A stretch of 64,000 nt of DNA from Pantoea dispersa (GCF_014155765.1 NZ_SCKT01000004.1:303546-367545); one strand, 5' to 3'. Counted from the stretch's first letter, positions 20,141-32,045 are shown. Notes: generated by a model from the sequence alone, not told the origin. Numbers and translations are program-made.

Positions 20141-20392
20141 TCACCACTCAATCGTCACCAGGCGTGCCGTTTCACGGCGTGATGCATCGCGGTTTATTAC
20201 GCTTTGTGTCACGCGCGGCTGCGCGCTGAAATGCCGGCCGCAGTCAACAGATGGCAGCGTCTGCTCACTCGGGCGTGAGATATCGCAGCGGGAGAAAATC
20301 GTTAGCGAGACGGCGATAGAGCCCGTGGTGGTTGCCGCACCGATCGGTGCAGCCACGATCAGCCCTATGGCCAGCAGCAGCGCTCTGGTCAT
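20141..20392 (-). CDS. Small exported protein of unknown function
   Basis: I do not recognise the function. The 83-residue frame starts MTRALLLAIGLIVAAPIGAA, a clear signal peptide with likely cleavage after residue 19 or 20. The mature part is short, with one cysteine pair (C36, C51) that could form a disulfide, and ends ARLVTIEW. An AGGA element lies seven bases before the ATG. It sits downstream of mtn-btuF on the same strand, in the place of E. coli yadS, but is not YadS-like (no repeated membrane helices). It is probably a real periplasmic or secreted protein; a remnant of a larger gene is possible. Confidence 0.65.
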   Translation of the reverse strand: MTRALLLAIGLIVAAPIGAATTTGSIAVSLTIFSRCDISRPSEQTLPSVDCGRHFSAQPRVTQSVINRDASRRETARLVTIEW

Positions 20393-20498
20393 GGTGAAAT
20401 CCTGGTGATGTCAAAAGTGCGCTATGCGCTAAAAGGGCACAGAGCATACGTGGCCGCTGTGCCTTGTTATTTGATTTTCGACATGAATCGTCGAATCT

Positions 20499-21305
20499 TT
20501 AGTCTGGTAATGCTTTATTTTTCGTCGGATGTAAAGCTTCGCACAATTGTTTTGCCGCCAGCAGCAGGCGCGGACCCGGCCGGCTCAGCCAGTCATCGTT
20601 AAGCGCAATCACCGGCACGTTAAGCTGCGGCTGCCAGAAGCGCGCGACGCTGGCGGCGCGGCTGGCATCACCGCCAGTGACAATCGCCTGCGGATGCCGC
20701 ATCAGCACCTGCTCCCGGCTCACCTGAGGCCAGCTCACACTGCTGTCAGCAAAGATATTGCGACCGCCGCACAGGGTGATAACCTCATTCTGCAGCGTGC
20801 TGCGCGCGGCGGTAAACAGCGGCTGCTGGCCAAACTGCAGAAACAGCGGCACCGGCGTTTGCTGCTGATAGCGCTGACGCAGCGTCTGCAGCTGCTGGTG
20901 TAACGCCTGTGCGGCCGCGGTGGCCCGCTGGGGCTGTGGGCTCCAGCGCTGCAGCGCTGCCAGCGCGTCAATCATCTGATCGAGTGATTGCGGATCGATC
21001 CATTCCACATGGATGCCCAGACGCTGTAGCTGCTCCACCTGGCGTAGCGGATTGCCGCCGCGCCAGGCCAGCACCACATCCGGCCTGAGCTGCACAATGC
21101 GTTCAACGCGAATGCCCTGCCAGTTCGCCACCTGCTCCAGCTGGCGAGCAGCGGCGGGATAGTCTGACCAGGCGCTCACCGCCACTGGCGTGATGCCGGC
21201 GGCAAACGCCAGTTCGGTGAGATGCGGCGACAGGGTAATGACGCGCGGTGCGGCCAGCAGACTGTGGCACAGCAGCCACAGCCCGAGCAGCAGATATTTA
21301 GCCAC
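20499..21305 (-). CDS. btuF: Vitamin B12 periplasmic binding protein
   Basis: Binds cobalamin in the periplasm and delivers it to the BtuCD ABC importer, which is not in this window. The 268-residue protein has a signal peptide ([19 protein letters not shown]) and the class III binding-protein start [17 protein letters not shown], followed by [10 protein letters not shown] and [11 protein letters not shown]. Its start overlaps the end of mtn by eight bases, so the two are translationally coupled. The gene order mtn-btuF matches E. coli. Confidence 0.95.
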   Translation of the reverse strand: MAKYLLLGLWLLCHSLLAAPRVITLSPHLTELAFAAGITPVAVSAWSDYPAAARQLEQVANWQGIRVERIVQLRPDVVLAWRGGNPLRQVEQLQRLGIHVEWIDPQSLDQMIDALAALQRWSPQPQRATAAAQALHQQLQTLRQRYQQQTPVPLFLQFGQQPLFTAARSTLQNEVITLCGGRNIFADSSVSWPQVSREQVLMRHPQAIVTGGDASRAASVARFWQPQLNVPVIALNDDWLSRPGPRLLLAAKQLCEALHPTKNKALPD

Positions 21306-21996
21306 GCGCCAGCTGAGCCAGCAGGTTTTCCACCATCAGTGACGACTGTTTAGCCGCCACGCTGAGGAACTCTTCGAAACTCAGATGCGACGCTTTATCG
21401 GCCACGTCAGAAATAGCGCGTACCACCACGAACGGCACCTTAAACTGATGGCAAACGTGACCAATCGCCGTGGCTTCCATCTCTACCGCAATCGCCTGCG
21501 GGAAGGTGCTGCGGATACGCTCCAGCGGCGCGGCGCCATTGATAAAGGCGTCACCGCTGACCACCAGACCGCGCACCGCGTTGAGATCCAGCTGTTTGAT
21601 CACCTGCTCTGCGACGGCAATCAGCGCGCTGTCCGCGACAAACGCCGCCGGGCAGCCCGCCATCTGACCAGGCTCATAGCCAAAAGCGGTGACATCGGCA
21701 TCGTGATAACGCACTTCATCGGACACCACGATATCGCCCACCTGTAGGGTTGGCGCCAGACCGCCTGCGGAACCGGTGTTGATCACCAGATCCGGTTTGC
21801 ACAGCTCCAGCAGCAGCGTGGTACCCAGCGCCGCCGCGGTTTTGCCGATGCCCGATTTCAGCAGAGCCACCTCAACGCCGTTGAGCGTACCGGTGTAAAT
21901 TTCGCAGCCGGCCAGCGTCAGCGTCTGACGGTTTTCAATTTTGTCACGCAGCAGTGTGACTTCCTGCTCCATCGCGCCAATAATGCCTGCTTTCAT
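21298..21996 (-). CDS. mtn: 5'-methylthioadenosine/S-adenosylhomocysteine nucleosidase
   Basis: Hydrolyses methylthioadenosine and S-adenosylhomocysteine to free adenine, recycling SAM by-products and providing the precursor of autoinducer-2. The 232-residue protein starts [16 protein letters not shown] with the catalytic glutamate near residue 12 and contains the purine-binding [12 protein letters not shown] and the ISDVADK aspartate. It leads the minus-strand mtn-btuF unit and diverges from dgt across 98 bases. Confidence 0.97.
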   Translation of the reverse strand: MKAGIIGAMEQEVTLLRDKIENRQTLTLAGCEIYTGTLNGVEVALLKSGIGKTAAALGTTLLLELCKPDLVINTGSAGGLAPTLQVGDIVVSDEVRYHDADVTAFGYEPGQMAGCPAAFVADSALIAVAEQVIKQLDLNAVRGLVVSGDAFINGAAPLERIRSTFPQAIAVEMEATAIGHVCHQFKVPFVVVRAISDVADKASHLSFEEFLSVAAKQSSLMVENLLAQLARG

Positions 21997-22094
21997 AAAG
22001 AATCTCGCTGTAGTTATGGATGTATAAGGCTAAAGTGAGGCATAGTCTAACATGGCTCAAAGGGGATCAATTCAGGAAAAAATAAGGGGTAACA

Positions 22095-23588
22095 ATGGCG
22101 ACGATCAATTTCAGGAAGAAGATCAGTTTCACCCGCCCTTATACAAGCCGCAAAGATCCCGAAGGCGAATACTTTATTACCCGCCACTTTGAAAGCGATC
22201 GTGGACGCATTATTAATTCTGCCGCGATTCGCCGTCTGCAACAAAAAACCCAGGTGTTTCCGCTGGAGCGGAATGCGGCCGTGCGCTCGCGCCTGACCCA
22301 TTCGCTTGAGGTGCAGCAAACCGGGCGTTACATCACCAAAGAGATTCTGCATACGCTGAAAACCCAGGGCGGCGGGCTGGCGGCTTACGGCCTCGATGGC
22401 TTTGAGGGCGCGGTCGAGAGCCTGGTGGAGATGGCCTGCCTGCTGCACGACGTCGGCAACCCGCCGTTTGGCCATTTTGGTGAAGCGGCGATCAATGACT
22501 GGTTTGATGACAACCTGCCGGCCGAACTGGTGGATCCGCTGGTGGCGGGCGTGGCGGATGACGCGCAGCGTGCCGATTTCGACCGGTTAAATGCAATGAT
22601 TCGTCAGGATTTGTGCCATTTCGAAGGGAATGCGCAGGCCATTCGGCTGGTGCATACCCTGCTGCAGCTAAATCTTAGCTATGCGCAGGTAGCGTGTATT
22701 TTAAAATACACCGCGCCGGCGTGGTGGCAGGGCGATAAGCCGGCGGAGTTCAGCGTGTTAATGAAAAAGCCGGGTTTCTATTTATCCGAACGTGAATATG
22801 TGGCCGATCTCCGCGCGGCAACGGATATACCTGAGCACCACCGTTATCCGCTGACCTGGATAATGGAAGCGGCTGACGATATCTCCTATTGTATTGCCGA
22901 CCTTGATGACGCCGTAGAAAAAGACATCTTCACCGTCGATACGCTCTATCATTCTTTGCTCAACGCCTGGGGTCCGGTGAAATCCGGCGACGCGTTCAGC
23001 CGCACCATTAATGAAGCGTGGAAAGAGGCCAATCAGAAAAAGCGTCGCAGTATTAGCGATCAATTTTTCATGTCGCTGCGGGTCAACGTCCAGAGCGTGC
23101 TGGTCAGCCATGCGGTGCGCCGCTTTGTTGATAATTTACCTGCCATTTTTGCCGGCAGCTTTAACCATGCGCTGCTGGAAGATGACGGTGATGAAGGGCG
23201 CCTGTTAAAATTATTTAAAACCGTGGCGCGCCAGCAGGTGTTTAATCACCCTGAAGTTGAGCAGCTGGAATTACAGGGTTATCGGGTCATTAAAGGATTA
23301 CTGGAAATTTATCAGTCGCTGATGCAGCTCGATTATGAACAGTTTACCACGTTAATGAATGAGGATTTTCTCGCGAAACATCCGATCGAAACCCGACTGT
23401 TTCATAAACTTTCCGGTAAACATCGTAAAGCTTATCAGCAACAGATGCGTAACCTGGTGGTGCAGCATAAATATCAGCGATTGTTATGGGAACGTTATTA
23501 TCGCTCGCGGCTGATTCAGGACTATATCAGCGGGATGACGGACAATTACGCCTGGGATGAGTATCGTCGGTTGATGGCGGTGGAATAA
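22095..23588 (+). CDS. dgt: Deoxyguanosinetriphosphate triphosphohydrolase
   Basis: HD-domain enzyme that cleaves dGTP to deoxyguanosine and tripolyphosphate, affecting dNTP balance and phage growth. The 497-residue protein shows [15 protein letters not shown] and [15 protein letters not shown], which hold the metal-binding histidines and the HD pair. AAGGGG before the ATG is the ribosome site. The second half of the gene uses noticeably more A/T-rich codons (many TTA and AAA) than its neighbours, but similarity to Dgt continues to the end. Confidence 0.96.
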   Translation: MATINFRKKISFTRPYTSRKDPEGEYFITRHFESDRGRIINSAAIRRLQQKTQVFPLERNAAVRSRLTHSLEVQQTGRYITKEILHTLKTQGGGLAAYGLDGFEGAVESLVEMACLLHDVGNPPFGHFGEAAINDWFDDNLPAELVDPLVAGVADDAQRADFDRLNAMIRQDLCHFEGNAQAIRLVHTLLQLNLSYAQVACILKYTAPAWWQGDKPAEFSVLMKKPGFYLSEREYVADLRAATDIPEHHRYPLTWIMEAADDISYCIADLDDAVEKDIFTVDTLYHSLLNAWGPVKSGDAFSRTINEAWKEANQKKRRSISDQFFMSLRVNVQSVLVSHAVRRFVDNLPAIFAGSFNHALLEDDGDEGRLLKLFKTVARQQVFNHPEVEQLELQGYRVIKGLLEIYQSLMQLDYEQFTTLMNEDFLAKHPIETRLFHKLSGKHRKAYQQQMRNLVVQHKYQRLLWERYYRSRLIQDYISGMTDNYAWDEYRRLMAVE

Positions 23589-23643
23589 GCGCAGTTTTGT
23601 AAAGACGAAGAATAAATTTTTACCTTTGCCCAATACTTTATCA

Positions 23644-23671
23644 GGAACTTCGCGCTAAAAACTTAATCTCA
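23644..23671 (+). promoter_or_regulatory. Sigma-E type promoter of degP
   Basis: GGAACTT (23644-23650) and TCTCA (23667-23671) are separated by 16 bases and lie 54 bases before the degP start. The -35 matches the sigma-E consensus exactly and the -10 nearly (TCTGA expected). E. coli degP has a sigma-E promoter in the same place, so envelope-stress induction is expected. Confidence 0.8.
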
Positions 23672-23724
23672 TCATCACGACCACAGCAATGGTCTGCACG
23701 TTAATTTCAGAGAGACACAGACGA

Positions 23725-25164
<1,440 letters not shown>

Positions 25165-25183
25165 TCCTTTTATTGGTCTCTCA

Positions 25184-25207
25184 GGCGAGCTTCGGCTCGC
25201 CTTTTTT
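25184..25207 (+). terminator. Intrinsic terminator of degP
   Basis: GGCGAGC-TTCG-GCTCGCC followed by six T residues: a 7-base GC-rich stem with a stable UUCG loop, 20 bases past the degP stop. Confidence 0.9.
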
Positions 25208-25364
25208 ATTGCCTGTATGCTGCTGCGCCCCAGTCATCTGTGCCTTCCCAGTGTGACCGCTGCCGCAATTCCGGTAATCGCCCTGCGGCTATGTGCAGTT
25301 GCACAATGCCAGGGGCAATCGGGATGCGTATTCTGTCGGTTCGTCCCGAATTCTGGAGTGTTTG

Positions 25365-26522
25365 ATGGCCACCTATCATCTTGATGCGCGACTGGCTCAG
25401 GATATCGTTGCCCGCACCATGAAAATTATCGATAGCAATGTCAATGTGATGGATGCGCGCGGCCGCATTATTGGCAGTGGCGATCGCGAGCGTATTGGCG
25501 AATTGCACGAGGGCGCGCTGCTGGTGCTGTCACAGGGCAGGGTGGTTGATATTGACGAAGCGGTGGCTAAACACCTGCACGGCGTGCGGCCGGGCATCAA
25601 TTTACCGCTGCGCATTGACGGCGACATCGTCGGCGTGATTGGCCTCACCGGCCAGCCCAGCACGTTACGCCATTACGGCGAGCTGGTGTGCATGACGGCA
25701 GAGATGATGCTGGAACAGGCGCGCCTGCTGCATATGCTGGCGCAGGACAGCCGCCTGCGTGAGGAGCTGGTGCTGAACCTGATCCGCAGCGATACGCTGT
25801 CGCCAGCGCTGAACGAATGGGCGCAGCGACTGGGCATCGATCTCAATCAGCCGCGCGTGGTGGCGGTGGTGGAAGTGGACAGCGGACAGCTGGGGGTCGA
25901 TAGCGCGATGTCGGAGCTGCAGCAATTACAGACGCTGCTGACCACGCCCGATCGCGACAACCTGATCGCCATTGTTTCGCTCACCGAAATGGTGGTGCTG
26001 AAGCCAGCGCTGAATGCCCATGGCCGTTACGATCAGGACGATCATCGCCGCCGCGTCGATCAACTGCTGCAGCGCATGAAAGAGAGCGGTCAGGTGCGGA
26101 TGCGCATCGCGCTCGGCAATTTCTTTACCGGGCCCGGCAGCATTGCGCGCTCTTACCGCACCGCCCGCACTACCATGATGGTGGGCAAACAGCGCATGCC
26201 GCAGCAGCGGAGCTTCTTCTATCAGGATCTGGTGCTGCCTGTACTCCTGGATAGCCTGCGCGGCGGCTGGCAGGCCAGCGAGCTGGCACGTCCGCTGGCA
26301 AAGCTGAAGAGTATGGACAATAACGGTTTGCTGCGGCGCACGCTGGTTGCGTGGTTCAGTCATAACGTGCAGCCGAGCGCCACAGCGCGCGCGCTGTTTA
26401 TTCATCGCAATACGCTGGAGTACCGCCTGAACCGCATCTCGGAACTGACCGGCCTTAATCTGGCGAACTTTGACGATCGGCTGCTGCTGTATGTGGCGCT
26501 GCAGCTTGATGAGCAGGCATAA
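25365..26522 (+). CDS. cdaR: Carbohydrate diacid regulator
   Basis: Transcription activator that responds to glycerate and turns on genes for galactarate, glucarate and glycerate use in E. coli. The start MATYHLDARLAQDIV, with GGAG before it, gives 385 residues, equal to E. coli. The N-terminal diacid-recognition domain includes NVMDARGRIIGSGD, and the C-terminal PucR-type helix-turn-helix is marked by ARALFIHRNTLEYRLNRI. None of its known target operons is in this window. It converges with yaeH. Confidence 0.95.
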   Translation: MATYHLDARLAQDIVARTMKIIDSNVNVMDARGRIIGSGDRERIGELHEGALLVLSQGRVVDIDEAVAKHLHGVRPGINLPLRIDGDIVGVIGLTGQPSTLRHYGELVCMTAEMMLEQARLLHMLAQDSRLREELVLNLIRSDTLSPALNEWAQRLGIDLNQPRVVAVVEVDSGQLGVDSAMSELQQLQTLLTTPDRDNLIAIVSLTEMVVLKPALNAHGRYDQDDHRRRVDQLLQRMKESGQVRMRIALGNFFTGPGSIARSYRTARTTMMVGKQRMPQQRSFFYQDLVLPVLLDSLRGGWQASELARPLAKLKSMDNNGLLRRTLVAWFSHNVQPSATARALFIHRNTLEYRLNRISELTGLNLANFDDRLLLYVALQLDEQA

Positions 26523-26545
26523 AAAAGGCCAGCAGCAGCTGGCCT
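26520..26545 (-). terminator. Terminator between cdaR and yaeH
   Basis: AGGCCAGC-AGCA-GCTGGCCT, flanked on the left by a run of A that reads as a U run for minus-strand transcripts. It lies 16 bases past the yaeH stop and right at the cdaR stop, so it ends yaeH transcripts best. Confidence 0.8.
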
Positions 26546-26560
26546 GAGAAGCTGCGGGAA

Positions 26561-26953
26561 TTAGCGACCGTTGCGGGTCAGCTGATCGAGATCGGATTCG
26601 ATTTCGGCGATTTTGTTCGACACCACGTTCTCCAGATGGCGCAGATCGGCGAGGATTTTGCGCTTCAGATCCACTTCTACCTGATCGCGCTGGCAGATCT
26701 GATCCAGCTCGTCGATCACGTAACGCAGGTTAGGGCTGATTTCCTGAATCTCTTTATAACCCTGGGTGGTGTGATCGGCCACCACGGTTTTGCGCTGACG
26801 CGGGTATTTAAACTTCACGCTTTTGGCGAAGAACTCGCCCTTGTCTTTACGGAAGTAGATTTTCAGGATGTCGTTGTTGGCTTCCTGACGCAGGCTGTAG
26901 CGGTCAATGTCTTCAGGATTGCTGATACCTAAGCTTTTCAGGTTGTCGTACAT
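26561..26953 (-). CDS. yaeH: YaeH family protein (DUF3461), function unknown
   Basis: A conserved small cytoplasmic protein of unknown role found beside dapD in enterobacteria. The start [17 protein letters not shown] gives 130 residues, close to the 128 of E. coli; an upstream extension to 27070 is rejected as not conserved. The middle is basic ([10 protein letters not shown]) and the C-terminal half is charged and probably helical or coiled-coil ([22 protein letters not shown]). It has no signal peptide, membrane helix or catalytic motif that I can recognise. Confidence 0.93.
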   Translation of the reverse strand: MYDNLKSLGISNPEDIDRYSLRQEANNDILKIYFRKDKGEFFAKSVKFKYPRQRKTVVADHTTQGYKEIQEISPNLRYVIDELDQICQRDQVEVDLKRKILADLRHLENVVSNKIAEIESDLDQLTRNGR

Positions 26954-27187
26954 AGCGTTTATATTCCATCTGAGAGTGAGTGAGCGCGCAGGATTATCAT
27001 CATCATTCGGCTGCGTAATAAGCGCAACGAACCGAACGCTTACGGCATACTTAATCAACTGTAGACACAAAAACCGGGATGAACAGTGCGCGACCGGAGT
27101 TAACTGGCGCGGATTATGACCTGTTTGAAAAACAAACGCACCTGTTAATTCGCGGCGCGAAACAGGTAATAGCGGTAGAAGTGTAAA

Positions 27188-27218
27188 GAAAAAATGACGG
27201 GCCTGAATACAGGCCCGT
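27188..27218 (-). terminator. Intrinsic terminator of dapD
   Basis: ACGGGCCTG-AATA-CAGGCCCGT with a run of A on its left side (T run on the minus strand), 30 bases past the dapD stop. It lies in the 294-base gap between dapD and yaeH; the rest of that gap shows no gene. Confidence 0.85.
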
Positions 27219-27247
27219 GGCTATAAAAATAAGCGGGAAGAAAAAAC

Positions 27248-28072
27248 TTAATCGATGGTACGCAGCAGTTCGTTGATGCCGGTTTTTGCCAGCGTTTTCG
27301 CGTCAACTTTCTTCACGATCACCGCACAGTACAGGCTGTAGCTGCCATCTTTAGACGGCAGGTTACCGGAAACCACCACCGAACCTGCCGGTACGCGACC
27401 GTAGTGCACTTCACCGGTTTCGCGGTCATAAATTTTGGTGCTCTGGCCGATGTAAACGCCCATGGAGATCACCGAGCCTTCTTCGACGATCACGCCTTCA
27501 ACGATCTCAGAACGGGCACCGATAAAGCAGTTATCTTCGATGATGGTTGGATTGGCCTGCAGCGGTTCCAGTACGCCGCCGATGCCGACGCCGCCGGACA
27601 GATGCACGTTTTTACCAATCTGCGCACAGGAGCCGACGGTGGCCCAGGTATCAACCATGGTGCCTTCATCGACATACGCACCGATGTTGACATAGGACGG
27701 CATCAGCACGGTGTTGCGCGCGATGAATGCACCCTGACGCACTGCGGCCGGTGGCACGACGCGGAAGCCGGCGCTTTTAAAGCGCGCTTCATCCCAGCCG
27801 GCAAATTTCATCGGCACTTTGTCGTAGAAGCGGGTTTCTGCCCCGTCGATCACCTGGTTGTCGTTGATACGGAACGACAGCAGTACCGCTTTTTTCAGCC
27901 ACTGATGCGTTACCCATTCGCCGTTGATCTTTTCTGACACGCGCAGTTCACCGCTGTCCAGCAGGCCAATCACCTGGTTGATCGCTTCACGGGTGGCGCT
28001 GTCTACGCTGGTCGGCGTAATGTCGGCGCGGCGTTCAAAGGCAGATTCGATAACGCTCTGTAACTGTTGCAT
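27248..28072 (-). CDS. dapD: 2,3,4,5-tetrahydropyridine-2,6-dicarboxylate N-succinyltransferase
   Basis: Succinylates tetrahydrodipicolinate in the lysine and meso-diaminopimelate pathway. The 274-residue protein has an N-terminal helical domain (about 1-100) and a left-handed parallel beta-helix of hexapeptide repeats in the middle ([37 protein letters not shown]). The length equals that of E. coli DapD. It lies downstream of glnD on the same strand with a 172-base gap holding a small hairpin. Confidence 0.97.
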   Translation of the reverse strand: MQQLQSVIESAFERRADITPTSVDSATREAINQVIGLLDSGELRVSEKINGEWVTHQWLKKAVLLSFRINDNQVIDGAETRFYDKVPMKFAGWDEARFKSAGFRVVPPAAVRQGAFIARNTVLMPSYVNIGAYVDEGTMVDTWATVGSCAQIGKNVHLSGGVGIGGVLEPLQANPTIIEDNCFIGARSEIVEGVIVEEGSVISMGVYIGQSTKIYDRETGEVHYGRVPAGSVVVSGNLPSKDGSYSLYCAVIVKKVDAKTLAKTGINELLRTID

Positions 28073-28100
28073 ATTTAATTCCTGAGTCTGTCATTGCGGA

Positions 28101-28120
28101 TGCACGCCAACTGGCGTGCA
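28101..28120. repeat. 20-base inverted repeat between glnD and dapD
   Basis: TGCACGCCA and TGGCGTGCA are perfect inverted copies separated by two bases, 29 bases upstream of the dapD start. No U run follows on the minus strand. It could be an operator or an RNA hairpin in the dapD leader. Confidence 0.6.
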
Positions 28121-28244
28121 GAGTAAAATTATCGGGCAAACATCCTTCATGCTGCAGAACGGTGGCGCGCCTATCGGAGCGAGATCCACGGATGGGCCGT
28201 GTCACCAGGCCAATGCATCGGCAACGTGAAGAATGGAAGCCGGG

Positions 28245-30899
28245 TCACATTTTATCGTTTGGATTAAGTACCTCTGTCAACCGTTGTTGCAGCACGGAAC
28301 GCATTTCGGCATCCAGCGCACGTCGTTCGCTGTTGGCAAGGATGAACAAATCCTCCACCCGTTCGCCGATGGTACTGATGCGGGCGCCGTGCAGCGAAAC
28401 ACCGAGGTCAGCAAACACTTCGCCGACGCGCGCCAGCAAACCTGGCTGGTCCAGCGCCACCAGCTCCAGATAGCTGCGGCGGTCGGTATGGGTGGGCAAA
28501 AAGTTGACTTCGGTATCGACGCTGAAGTGTTTCAGACGTGACGACGGCCGGCGCGTACGCGGTGGCACCCACTGCGTTTGCGTGATCGCCTGCTCCAGCG
28601 CCTGAATAATCAGCGGATGGCGATCCGCTGCCAGCGGACTGCCGTCCGGCTCCAGCACAATAAAGGTGTCCATGGCCATGCCGTCGCGGCTGGTAAAGAT
28701 CTGCGCATCGTGCACGCTCAGATTACGGCGATCGAGTTCTCCGGCTACGGCGGCAAACAGGTAAGGGCGATCCGGGCTCCAGATGAAGATCTCGGTGCCG
28801 CCGCGCGTGGCCTGCGGGCTCACCAGCACCAGCGGTTTGCTGAGGTCATGATTGATCAGATGCCGCGCGTGCCACGCCAGCTGGTTGGGCGTATGGCGCA
28901 GGAAGTAGTCGGCGCGGCAGCGGCTCCAGATATGGTGCAGGCGCTCTTCGTTGAGATTTTCCATGCGCAGTAGCGCCAGCGCCTGCAGCCGGTGATGACG
29001 CACGCGCTCGCGCAGATCCGGGCTGTTCTCCATACCGCGGCGCAGCTGTTTTTCGGTGGCGAAGAACAGCTCACGTAGCAGGCTCTGTTTCCAGCTGTTC
29101 CACAGGCTTTCATTGGTGGCACAGATGTCGGCAACCGTCAGGCAGGCCAGATAGCGCAGCCGGTTTTCATTTTGCATCACTTCAGCAAACTGCTGAATCA
29201 CCGTGGGGTCCTGAATGTCGCGACGCTGAGCAGTCACCGACATCAGCAGGTGATGACGCACCAGCCACGCCACCAGCTGCATTTCGCGCGAATTGAGGCC
29301 GTGCAGCTCAGCAAAGTCCAGCGCGTCCTGCGCGCCAAGAATCGAGTGGTCGCCGCCGCGCCCTTTGGCGATATCGTGCAGCAGCGCGGCCATCAGCAGC
29401 AGCTCCGGCTGTGGCAGGCGCGGCCACAGCTCGACGCACAGCGGGTGCATCGGGCGCGTGGCTTCGTCGGCAAAACTTTCCAGCTTCTGCAACACGCGGA
29501 TGGTGTGCTCATCCACGGTGTAGGCGTGGAACAGGTCGAACTGCATCTGGCCGACAATGTTGCCCCACAGCGGCGTATAGGCCCACAGTACGCTGTGGCG
29601 ATGCATCGGCAGCAGCGCGCGCTTTACCGCGCCAGGGTGGCGCAGAATCGCCATAAAGGTGCGGCGCGCTTCGGGGATCTGACATAACGGCTGTTGCAGA
29701 TGACGGCGGGCGTAGCGCAGCTGGCGCAGCGTGGTGGAATAGATGCCGGTGATGGTTTCGTTACGCACCATCACGTAAAACATGCGCAGAATCGCCTGCG
29801 GCTCGCGCTCAAACAGCGTGGGATCGCGCAGGTCAATCAGATTACCGCGCAGCTGAAAATCCTCATCGATGCTGCGCGGCTTCTCGGTGGTCGACAGCGC
29901 CAGAATGGCTTCGTCAAACAGCTGCAGCAGCATCTGGTTCAGCTCGCCGATACGGCGCGTGACGCGATAGAAATCTTTCATCATGCGCTCAACCGGCTCA
30001 TTGCCTTCGCCGCCATAGTTGAGGCGCTGTGCCACGTTGAGCTGACGATCGAACAGTAAGCGGTTATCGTAGCGCGGCAGCGTCAGGTGCAGCGCGAAAC
30101 GGATGCGCCAGAGAAATTCCTGGCACTCATTAATCTCATTGCGTTCGGCTTCAGTGAGAAAGCCAAAGCCGACCATCTCATCCATGGTGGTGGCGCCAAA
30201 GTGGCGGCGCGCGACCCACTGCAGAGTATGAATGTCGCGCAGCCCGCCCGGGCTGCTTTTGATATCCGGTTCGAGGTTGTAGCTGGTGCCATGATAGCGC
30301 TGGTGGCGTTCCAGCTGCTCCTCAATTTTGGCAGCGAAGAAGCGTGACGATGGCCAAAAACCGTCGCTGAAGATATTCTTTTGCAGTTCGAGAAACAGCG
30401 CCACGTCGCCGGTCAGCATGCGCGACTCAATCAGGTTGGTGGCGACGGTGAGATCCGACAAGCCCTCCAGCAGACACTCTTCCAGCGTGCGTACGCTGTG
30501 GCCGACCTCCAGTTTGAGATCCCACATCAGCGTCAGCAGTTCTGAGGTGCGCTGCGCGGCAGCTTCGTCCAGTGGCTGACGGCTCAGGATCAGCACGTCG
30601 ATGTCCGACAGCGGATGCAGCTCACCGCGGCCATAGCCGCCCACCGCCACCAGCGCGATCTCTTTCATCTGGTCAAAGCCAAACAGTCGCCATAGCCGGC
30701 GCAGCAGGCGATCGATAAACAGCGTGCGCGCATCAATCAGCGATTCGATATCGCTGCCAGCGTCAAAAGCGCTGCCCAGATGCTGCTGGAACTGTTCAAG
30801 ATACTGTTTGAGTTTGTCGCGCGTCAGCGCGTCGTCTGGCCAGCTGGCGGGGGAATCGGTCAGGCCTTTGTGTACTGCTTCGGTCACGCTACCACTCAT
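28245..30899 (-). CDS. glnD: Bifunctional uridylyltransferase/uridylyl-removing enzyme (PII)
   Basis: Senses glutamine and adds or removes UMP on PII proteins (GlnB, GlnK), controlling nitrogen assimilation. Domains in order: nucleotidyltransferase with [17 protein letters not shown] (about 90-105), helical linker, HD domain with [14 protein letters not shown] (about 515-530), and two C-terminal ACT domains that bind glutamine (around 710 and 820). The frame has ATG at 30905 and 30899; a GAGG element is seven bases before the second and only one before the first, so I use 30899 (884 residues). Confidence 0.96.
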   Translation of the reverse strand: MSGSVTEAVHKGLTDSPASWPDDALTRDKLKQYLEQFQQHLGSAFDAGSDIESLIDARTLFIDRLLRRLWRLFGFDQMKEIALVAVGGYGRGELHPLSDIDVLILSRQPLDEAAAQRTSELLTLMWDLKLEVGHSVRTLEECLLEGLSDLTVATNLIESRMLTGDVALFLELQKNIFSDGFWPSSRFFAAKIEEQLERHQRYHGTSYNLEPDIKSSPGGLRDIHTLQWVARRHFGATTMDEMVGFGFLTEAERNEINECQEFLWRIRFALHLTLPRYDNRLLFDRQLNVAQRLNYGGEGNEPVERMMKDFYRVTRRIGELNQMLLQLFDEAILALSTTEKPRSIDEDFQLRGNLIDLRDPTLFEREPQAILRMFYVMVRNETITGIYSTTLRQLRYARRHLQQPLCQIPEARRTFMAILRHPGAVKRALLPMHRHSVLWAYTPLWGNIVGQMQFDLFHAYTVDEHTIRVLQKLESFADEATRPMHPLCVELWPRLPQPELLLMAALLHDIAKGRGGDHSILGAQDALDFAELHGLNSREMQLVAWLVRHHLLMSVTAQRRDIQDPTVIQQFAEVMQNENRLRYLACLTVADICATNESLWNSWKQSLLRELFFATEKQLRRGMENSPDLRERVRHHRLQALALLRMENLNEERLHHIWSRCRADYFLRHTPNQLAWHARHLINHDLSKPLVLVSPQATRGGTEIFIWSPDRPYLFAAVAGELDRRNLSVHDAQIFTSRDGMAMDTFIVLEPDGSPLAADRHPLIIQALEQAITQTQWVPPRTRRPSSRLKHFSVDTEVNFLPTHTDRRSYLELVALDQPGLLARVGEVFADLGVSLHGARISTIGERVEDLFILANSERRALDAEMRSVLQQRLTEVLNPNDKM

Positions 30900-30981
30900 C
30901 AACATGCCTCTTCTGCACCATAAAAAGCGGGCTTAACGCCGTGATGCCGTTCAGTTAGTCACCGTCCGTGACACCACCGCA

Positions 30982-31021
30982 GTAGCGGCGCGGGTTAACG
31001 CGCAACTGATGGCGCCGCTAC
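30982..31021. repeat. Inverted repeat in the glnD-map gap
   Basis: GTAGCGGCGC (30982-30991) and GCGCCGCTAC (31012-31021) are perfect 10-base inverted copies around a 20-base centre containing GGTTAACGCGC. It lies in the 197-base divided gap after map and before glnD on the minus strand. No U run is adjacent. The GC-rich arms and intergenic position suggest a dispersed palindromic element rather than a simple terminator. Confidence 0.55.
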
Positions 31022-31096
31022 GGGAGGTGCAGGGATGGGTGAACCTAAACTGACAGGCGTTCGTTTTGAGTCGGCCTGTTATCCTGATGACGAGCG

Positions 31097-31891
31097 TTAC
31101 GCGTTGTTTTCCAGCACCGCTGGAATAGTGTCGTCGGCGCGCAGCGTCAGGATTTCACAGCCGTTTTCCGTCACCACAATAGTATGCTCATACTGTGCGG
31201 ACAAGCTGCGATCTTTGGTTTTCACCGTCCAGCCATCTTTCATGGTGCGGATGCGATAATCACCGGCGTTTACCATCGGTTCGACGGTAAATGTCATGCC
31301 AGCCTGCAGCACCACGCCGCTGTCGTCGGCATCGTAATGCAGCACCTGCGGCTCTTCATGGAAGCCTTTACCGATGCCGTGTCCGCAATACTCGCGGACC
31401 ACGGAAAAATCCTGTGCTTCCACGTATTTCTGAATCGCCCGGCCCAGTTCACGCAGGCGAATGCCCGGCTTCACCAGACGCAGCGCAATGTACAGGCTCT
31501 CCTGCGTAACCCGGCACAGGCGCTCGCCCTGAATCGTCGGTTTGCCGACGATGAACATCTTTGACGTATCACCATGGTATTCATCTTTGATCACCGTGAC
31601 GTCGACGTTAACGATATCCCCGTCTTTCAGCACGCGATCGTCGCTGGGAATACCGTGACATACCACTTCGTTGACCGAAATACACACTGATTTCGGGAAA
31701 CCGTGGTAGCCGAGACAGGCTGAAATGGCCTGCTGCTTTTCGGTGATGTGCTGGTGGCACAGACGGTCAAGCTCGCCGGTGGTGACGCCTGGCACGACGT
31801 GTGGAGCAATCATCTCCAGCACTTCGGCAGCCAGACGGCCCGCCACGCGCATTTTTTCGATTTCTTCTGGGGTTTTGATTGAAATGGCCAT
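31097..31891 (-). CDS. map: Methionine aminopeptidase, type I
   Basis: Removes the initiator methionine from new proteins on the ribosome. The start MAISIKTPEEIEKMRVAG gives 264 residues, as in E. coli; an upstream in-frame ATG (31924) is rejected. Metal-binding residues appear in NVDVTVIKDEYHGDTSKMF, GHGIGKGFHEEP and FTVEPMVN. It diverges from rpsB across a 317-base region that holds the rpsB promoter and leader. Confidence 0.97.
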   Translation of the reverse strand: MAISIKTPEEIEKMRVAGRLAAEVLEMIAPHVVPGVTTGELDRLCHQHITEKQQAISACLGYHGFPKSVCISVNEVVCHGIPSDDRVLKDGDIVNVDVTVIKDEYHGDTSKMFIVGKPTIQGERLCRVTQESLYIALRLVKPGIRLRELGRAIQKYVEAQDFSVVREYCGHGIGKGFHEEPQVLHYDADDSGVVLQAGMTFTVEPMVNAGDYRIRTMKDGWTVKTKDRSLSAQYEHTIVVTENGCEILTLRADDTIPAVLENNA

Positions 31892-32009
31892 TAAATAATC
31901 CGCAATCGCCGCAATTTTCGACAATAATGAGTTCTGTGGCAGTCATGTTAGCAGTCAGCAAATGGGCTGCCAAATCGGGATTATACCCTGCCGCTCATGC
32001 TAACAACTG

Positions 32010-32039
32010 TTGGCGTATTCCTGCGCATTGTGGTATAAA
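32010..32039 (+). promoter_or_regulatory. Promoter of rpsB-tsf
   Basis: TTGGCG (32010-32015) and TATAAA (32034-32039) are 18 bases apart and followed by GCGCGCC, a GC-rich discriminator of the kind found at promoters under stringent (ppGpp/DksA) control. It lies just before the predicted leader RNA. Confidence 0.6.
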
Positions 32040-32045
32040 GCGCGC

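Noticed and set aside
20393-20498. Possible remnant of yadS between btuF and the small exported protein
   Set aside because: Only 106 A/T-rich bases, and no frame shows hydrophobic repeats like YadS.
31035-31259. Possible 74-codon gene (MGEPKLTGVRF) with a GGGAGG site upstream
   Set aside because: The ribosome site is good by eye, but most of the frame is antisense to the end of map and the peptide has no family-like feature. It could be reconsidered if transcript data support it.
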